From Jiangella asiatica (GTDB taxonomy: Bacteria > Actinomycetota > Actinomycetes > Jiangellales > Jiangellaceae): a stretch of DNA of 64,000 bases. Every line of letters starts with the position of its first letter. Positions within the stretch are counted from its first letter, which is position 1. Positions 59,815 through 64,000 of this stretch are shown piece by piece. The stretch covers positions 86,326 through 150,325 of the forward strand of contig NZ_SMKZ01000010.1 in the NCBI RefSeq assembly GCF_004349065.1, in the 5' to 3' direction. The notes under the pieces were generated by a model. It was not told where the DNA came from, did no database searches, and saw nothing but the letters and a program-made list of their open reading frames with translations. A program made the translations under genes and the position numbers.

Positions 59815-61191
59815 GCCTCGAGCTGGGGTGCGCAGCTGGGCGAGGTCGAGCATGAGGTCGCGGACGTCGGTGGCGGCGAGCTCGGCCCGGGCGGTCGACG
59901 GGTCGCTGCACAGGAGCACGGGGCCGTCGGCGGGGTCGTCGGGGAGCCGGCCATGGGTGCCGCGCACCCACTGGCCATCCAGGGGCACGACGTTCATGGC
60001 GTAGCGCAACCCCAGCTTCTTCTTCGCCAGGTTCGCGCCCGCGCGCAGCTTGACCCACGGGTCGGCCGGGTCAAGGAACAGCTCGGCCGGGTCGTAGCCG
60101 GGCTTGCGGTGGATCTCCACGCCGCGGGCGAAGTCGGGCGCGCGGTCGTCGTGCAGCCAGTAGTAGTAGGTGAACCACGCGCCGATGTCGGCGACGAGGA
60201 CCAGCTCGCCGGAGCGCTCGTGGTCCAGACCGAACTCGCGCTGCGCCTCCTTGTCCAGCACCAGGTCGACGCCGGGCACCGCCGCGCACAGCTCCCGGAC
60301 CGCCGGCAGGTCGGCCTCGTCGCGGACGTAGACGTGCGCCACCTGGTGGTCGGCGACGGCGAAGGCCCGCGACGTCCACGGGTCCAGGTACTCCATGCCG
60401 GCCTGGGTGTACACCTCGAGCAGCCCGGCCCGCCGCAGCGCCCGGTTGACGTGCACCGGACGGCTGGCCGGGCCGATGCCGTACTCGCTGAGCGCCAGCA
60501 CGGTGACGCCGTTGTCGCGGGCGTCGGACAGCAGCGGCGCCAGGGCCCGGTCCACCTCGCGCGCGGCCGCGACCGCCTGCGGGCTGTGCGGGCCGAAGCG
60601 CTGCAGGTCGTAGTCCAGGTGCGGGACGTAGGCCAGCGTCAGGTCCGCGCCGGGCATCAGCCGGCGGGTCGCCTGCACGATCCACTCGCTGGACTTGATC
60701 GACGCCGTCGGGCCCCAGTACTGGAACAGCGGGAACGGGCCGAGGGCCGAGGTCAGCTCGTCGTGCAGCGCCGGCGGCCAGGTGTAGCAGTCCGGCGACT
60801 TGCGGCCGTCGGCGTGGTAGATCGGCCGCGGCGTGACGGTCCAGTCGGTGGCCGCGCCCATCGCGTACCACCAGCAGACGTTGGCCACCCGGTAGCCGGG
60901 CCGGACCCGGCGGGCGGTGTCCCAGACCTTCTCGCCGCCGACCAGCCGGTTGTGCTGCCGCCACAGGAAGACCTCGCCGAGGTCGCGGAAGTACCAGCCG
61001 TTGCCGACGATGCCGTGCTCGCGCGGCATCGTCCCGGTGAGGAACGTCGACTGCACCGAGCACGTGACCGCCGGCAGGACGGTGTCCAGCTGTGCCTGCC
61101 AGCCCTCGTCCGCGATCGCTCGCAGGTTCGGGGTGTGCTCCAGCAACCGCGGGGTCAGTCCCACGACGTCGAGCACCAAGACCTTGTTCAC
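59800..61191 (-). CDS. eboF: Nucleotide pyrophosphatase/alkaline phosphatase-superfamily protein (EboF-like)
   Basis: A 463-residue member of the type I phosphodiesterase/nucleotide pyrophosphatase (alkaline phosphatase) superfamily. Typical features: the opening KVLVLDVVGLTPRLLEHTPN, the nucleophile region LPAVTCSVQSTFLTGTMPREHGIVGNGWYF with Thr as nucleophile, HLDYDLQRFGPHS, LSEYGI and VADHQVAH. These enzymes hydrolyse phosphodiesters with two metal ions. GTG 61191 overlaps the EboE stop by GTGA. Its place in the ebo order supports the EboF name, which is inference; the letter assignment may differ between authors. Confidence 0.86.
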   Translation of the reverse strand: MNKVLVLDVVGLTPRLLEHTPNLRAIADEGWQAQLDTVLPAVTCSVQSTFLTGTMPREHGIVGNGWYFRDLGEVFLWRQHNRLVGGEKVWDTARRVRPGYRVANVCWWYAMGAATDWTVTPRPIYHADGRKSPDCYTWPPALHDELTSALGPFPLFQYWGPTASIKSSEWIVQATRRLMPGADLTLAYVPHLDYDLQRFGPHSPQAVAAAREVDRALAPLLSDARDNGVTVLALSEYGIGPASRPVHVNRALRRAGLLEVYTQAGMEYLDPWTSRAFAVADHQVAHVYVRDEADLPAVRELCAAVPGVDLVLDKEAQREFGLDHERSGELVLVADIGAWFTYYYWLHDDRAPDFARGVEIHRKPGYDPAELFLDPADPWVKLRAGANLAKKKLGLRYAMNVVPLDGQWVRGTHGRLPDDPADGPVLLCSDPSTARAELAATDVRDLMLDLAQLRTPARGGGVG

Positions 61192-62387
61192 GCCATCTCC
61201 TCCTGCGTCGTCCGCGCGTCCAGCCCCGTCTCGGCCAGCCGGTCCGCGACCCACCTCAGCTCCGCGGCCAGCCCGTCGGCCAGCCCGTCCGGCCCGGCCG
61301 GTCGCCGCCCCGCTGGCAGCACCGACCAGGTGTACGTCTCGACCTCCACGTGGTCGGTCACCGCGTGCTCGCCGCCGAACAGCGCGTCGAGGGTCGCGCC
61401 CAGGTGGTCCTGGGTGACGGCCAGCGGCGGGTCCGGCCGCTCGTGCACCGGCACGTGGTAGTGCACCCGCCACGGACCGTCCGTGGGCAGCTCACCGTCC
61501 AGCGCCGCCGGTAGGTCGTCGGTGCCGTCGACGGTCCCGCTCGCGGCCGGCGACGCCACACGCGTCTGGTGCAGGAACCGGTCCTCGGCGTAGGCGCCCA
61601 GAGCCGACCGGGCCGCGTCCGACCCCGGATCGGCGATCTCCAAAGCCGCCGACGCCTGCGTCTTCACCACCGCCAGTCCGGCCGCGGCCAGGCGCCGGAC
61701 CGCGTCGGCCGGCTCCTCGAACTGCACGGCCAAGTGGCAGGCGTCCAGGCAGACGCCGATGCGCTCGGTGTCGACCCCGGCCAGCTCGGCGACGGCGCCG
61801 TCGATCGTCTCGACCACGCAGCCAGGCTCCGGCTCCAGCCCGACGCGCACCACCCGGCCGGTGCGGTCCTCCAGCACCGCCAGCCCGTCGGCCAGCCGGT
61901 CCAGGTGGTCGCGGGCGGTCCGCCGCCGCTGGTCGTCCCACGGTGTGCGCCAGGCCAGCGGCAGGCTGGAGACGCTGCCGCGCTCGGCGTCGTCGGGCAG
62001 CAGCCCGGCCAGCACGGTGGCGCACTCCAGCGTGTACCGCAGCCGCGACGCGTCCGTCCAGTCCGGGTGGTAGACGGCCAGCTTGACCCGCGGGTCGTGG
62101 AAACCGGCGTACGGGAACGCGTTGAGCGTCACCACCTCCAGCCCACTCGCGTCCAGTGCTGTGCGCAGTCGCTCAAGCTCCGGGCGGCCCGCCTCGCCGG
62201 CCAGCCGGGCCACGACCGGCGCCGGCAGCCACAGTCCCAGGCCTAGCCGCGGCGTGCCCAGCCGTGCCCGGACCCCGCCGCCGTAGCGCCGCACCTGCTC
62301 CAGCAGCGCATCGACGTCCTCCGTCGGGTGCACGTTGGTGCAGTAGGCGACGTGGACGACGGTGCCGTCACGGTGCCGCAGCCGCAA
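61188..62387 (-). CDS. eboE: EboE-like metabolite traffic protein (TIM barrel)
   Basis: A 399-residue xylose isomerase-like TIM barrel with the EboE beginning AYCTNVHPTEDVDALLEQV. Later segments are LEVVTLNAFPYAGFHD, GLEPEPGCVVETI, IGVCLDACHLAVQFEEP, VVKTQASAALEI and VHYHVPVH. EboE is part of the ebo system implicated in moving scytonemin precursors from the cytoplasm to the periplasm in cyanobacteria. TTG 62387 is chosen because GGGAGG lies eight bases upstream and gives a full MRLRHRDGTVVH start. It follows the TatD-like gene by 14 bp and overlaps eboF. Confidence 0.88.
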   Translation of the reverse strand: MRLRHRDGTVVHVAYCTNVHPTEDVDALLEQVRRYGGGVRARLGTPRLGLGLWLPAPVVARLAGEAGRPELERLRTALDASGLEVVTLNAFPYAGFHDPRVKLAVYHPDWTDASRLRYTLECATVLAGLLPDDAERGSVSSLPLAWRTPWDDQRRRTARDHLDRLADGLAVLEDRTGRVVRVGLEPEPGCVVETIDGAVAELAGVDTERIGVCLDACHLAVQFEEPADAVRRLAAAGLAVVKTQASAALEIADPGSDAARSALGAYAEDRFLHQTRVASPAASGTVDGTDDLPAALDGELPTDGPWRVHYHVPVHERPDPPLAVTQDHLGATLDALFGGEHAVTDHVEVETYTWSVLPAGRRPAGPDGLADGLAAELRWVADRLAETGLDARTTQEEMA

Positions 62388-62401
62388 TCGTCGGCCCTCC
62401 C

Positions 62402-63286
62402 TCAGCTCTCGGCGGCGTCGGGCCGCTGCCCGCGCAGGATCGAGTTGCCCTCGAACGTCGCGGCCCGGTCGGCCGTCCCCTTGAGGTCGACCTCGTCCAG
62501 CAGCAGCCGCCCGCTCTGGCCGTAGAACTCCACCGGGTTGCGCCACAGCACCTGGTCGACGTCGTCGGCGCTGAAGCCGGCGCCGAGCATCGCCCGACCG
62601 GTCTTCACCGTCTTGAGCGGGTCGCTGTGGCCCCAGTCGGCCGCGGAGTTGACGATCATCCGGTGCAGCCCGCGGTCGACCAGGATGCGCACCATGCGGT
62701 GCTCGTCCATCTTGGTGTCGGGGTAGATCGAGAAACCCATCCAGCACCCGGAGTCGGCGACCATGCCCACCGTCGTCTCGTTCAGGTGGTCGACGAGGAC
62801 GCGCTCGGGTGACAGCCCGCTGGCCGACACCAGCTCCAGCGTGCGCCGGGTGCCGGCCACCTTGTCGCGGTGCGGCGTGTGCACCAGCACGGGCAGATCG
62901 TGCTCGCCGGCCAGCTCCAGCTGGCGGACGAACACCTTCTCCTCCTCGTCGGTCATGGAGTCGAACCCCACTTCTCCGACCGCGACGACGCCGTCCTTGG
63001 CCAGGTACCGCGGCAGCACCTCCAGCACGCCGGTGCAGCGCGGGTCATTGGCCTCCTTCGGGTTCAGCGCGATCGTGCAGTGGTGCCGGATGCCGAACTG
63101 CGCCGCCCGGAACCGCTCCCAGCCCAGCAGCCCGTCGAAGTAGTCGCAGAACGAGCCGACGTTCGTGCGCGGCTGGCCGAGCCAGAACGCCGGCTCGGTG
63201 ATCGCCCGCACGCCGGCGGCGTACATGCGCTCGTAGTCGTCGGTGGTGCGCGAGGTCATGTGGATGTGGGGGTCGAAGATGCGCAT
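62402..63286 (-). CDS. eboB: TatD-like metal hydrolase (EboB-like)
   Basis: A 294-residue amidohydrolase-fold protein. Metal ligands: FDPHIHM at the start, a Glu/Lys region VVAVGEVGFDSM, LPVLVHTPHRD (His), RVLVDHLNETT (His) and VNSAADWGHSDPL (Asp). It corresponds to the TatD-related member of ebo clusters. Its ATG (63286) overlaps the EboA stop by one base (TGATG), showing translational coupling. Confidence 0.88.
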   Translation of the reverse strand: MRIFDPHIHMTSRTTDDYERMYAAGVRAITEPAFWLGQPRTNVGSFCDYFDGLLGWERFRAAQFGIRHHCTIALNPKEANDPRCTGVLEVLPRYLAKDGVVAVGEVGFDSMTDEEEKVFVRQLELAGEHDLPVLVHTPHRDKVAGTRRTLELVSASGLSPERVLVDHLNETTVGMVADSGCWMGFSIYPDTKMDEHRMVRILVDRGLHRMIVNSAADWGHSDPLKTVKTGRAMLGAGFSADDVDQVLWRNPVEFYGQSGRLLLDEVDLKGTADRAATFEGNSILRGQRPDAAES

Positions 63287-63963
63287 CAGGCCTCCCGTGC
63301 ACTCGTGTCGGACGGGACGGGGAACCGGCCGGCGACCGCCTCGGGGTGCCGGCCGAGGATGCGCCAGGCGTCGCTGGGCACCGACCGGCCCGCCGCCACC
63401 CGCTCGTTGCCGTAGTCCGCGACCATCCGGGCCAGCTCGGCGTCGGTGCGCACGTCCAGGTCGGCGACGGCGTCCAGCGGCACGCCCACGAACAGGCACT
63501 TCAGCACGCCTTGCCGCCACGCCGACGGGTCCAGGTGCGCCGCGGCGTACGGGCCCAGCGCGGCCGCCACCAGTCGCACGTCGTTCGTCCGCAGCGCGTC
63601 GGCCACCAGCGGCAGACCGGCGTCGCCGACGTCCAGCAGCGCCAGCGCGCGCAGTACCGCCCGCTTCTCGTCGGCGTCGCCGAACCGGTACAGCTCGCCC
63701 AGCTCCCGGGTCAGTGTGGCACCGTCCATACCGGCGGCGGCCGCCACCAGCAGCGCCATCCGGGCCTCGTCCTCCAGCCGTGGGGTACGCAGCCCGTCCG
63801 GGTCGCCGGCGCTGGTCGGCCCTCTGATCACCCGCCGGGCGACCGCCGGGAACAGCACCGAGATTCGTGCCGGGTCCGCCTGGACCTCGGCCACCAGCCC
63901 GGCCAGCCGTTCCCGCGCCGCCTCATCCAGGTGCGGAGCCGCTTGCTCGATCGTCGCGCTCAT
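63286..63963 (-). CDS. eboA: EboA domain protein
   Basis: A 225-residue helical, soluble protein with EboA features: the N-terminal LDEAARERLAGLVAEV helix, LEDEARMALLVAAAAGMDGATLTRELGELYRFGDADEKRAVLRALALLD, NDVRLVAAALGPYAAAHLD, and FVGVPLDAVADLDVRTDAELARMVADYGNERVAAGR. Biochemical function unknown; in cyanobacteria the ebo genes are needed to export a scytonemin precursor. ATG 63963 follows GAGGAGG. The next cluster genes would lie beyond the right edge. Confidence 0.88.
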   Translation of the reverse strand: MSATIEQAAPHLDEAARERLAGLVAEVQADPARISVLFPAVARRVIRGPTSAGDPDGLRTPRLEDEARMALLVAAAAGMDGATLTRELGELYRFGDADEKRAVLRALALLDVGDAGLPLVADALRTNDVRLVAAALGPYAAAHLDPSAWRQGVLKCLFVGVPLDAVADLDVRTDAELARMVADYGNERVAAGRSVPSDAWRILGRHPEAVAGRFPVPSDTSAREA

Positions 63964-64000
63964 CGCCGTGCCTCCTCTCCCCCGTCCCGTCCCCCGACGT

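Overview
The window comes from a very GC-rich, GTG-start-using actinomycete chromosome. Exported and wall-anchored proteins, ROK, XRE and TetR regulators, leaderless-looking promoters, a class F sortase and an MmyB-type regulator all fit Actinomycetota. The exact genus (possibly a Jiangella-like soil organism) is only a guess. I see no rRNA, tRNA, CRISPR, insertion sequence or phage genes. Very long antisense open frames run opposite real genes because of third-position GC bias and are not annotated.

Layout. 1-4.2 kb: the start of an exported alpha-L-rhamnosidase-like gene, a divergent FCD/GntR regulator, a quinone oxidoreductase and a B3/B4-domain protein. 4.4-6.6 kb: a small secreted protein and a solitary Mrr-type nuclease. 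7-12.5 kb: small regulator/enzyme modules (SRPBCC; SDR with divergent MmyB-type regulator; XRE-cupin with RidA; AraC with hydrolase, VOC and GNAT). 12.6-14.2 kb: an AbiEi/AbiEii type IV toxin-antitoxin pair. 14.3-23.1 kb: a secreted protein, a decayed murJ-like remnant, a 1932-residue secreted subtilase with two kelch propellers, and its divergent TrmB/LuxR-type regulator. 23.1-26.7 kb: SRPBCC plus RibD-like reductase, and an MMPL exporter, followed by a decayed sugar ABC permease.

27.2-38.6 kb: the clearest metabolic unit. On the minus strand a ROK repressor precedes a binding protein, ATPase, fused double permease, creatininase-family amidohydrolase, argininosuccinate-lyase-like enzyme and ROK kinase. 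From the lyase back to the ATPase the genes overlap. A Tat-exported PIG-L deacetylase with a sugar-binding domain is transcribed divergently. The set looks like uptake and breakdown of an N-substituted (amino) sugar or cyclic amide whose identity is unknown.

38.6-45.7 kb: an LtrA-like membrane protein, a lipoprotein, and an OmpR-type two-component system with a PepSY protein, then membrane proteins including a HupE/UreJ-like one. 45.7-55.5 kb: a cell-surface block, with a metallophosphoesterase-PQQ-propeller giant, an Asp/Ser/Gly repeat surface protein, a class F sortase, and a phosphodiester glycosidase fused to a second metallophosphoesterase. 55.5-58.3 kb: TetR/SRPBCC pair, a small protein and a group 2 sigma-70 factor.

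58.6-64 kb: an ebo-type cluster (EboA, TatD-like EboB, EboE, a nucleotide pyrophosphatase-like EboF, plus a sugar phosphate isomerase). Ebo genes are linked in cyanobacteria and some other bacteria to export or traffic of a secondary metabolite precursor. The cluster continues past the right edge, where eboC and eboD would be looked for. A second theme is long near-perfect inverted repeats (22-26 bp arms) that sit on gene ends and overlap stop codons at four places. Two of them share the core CGTTGATGATCATGGG.
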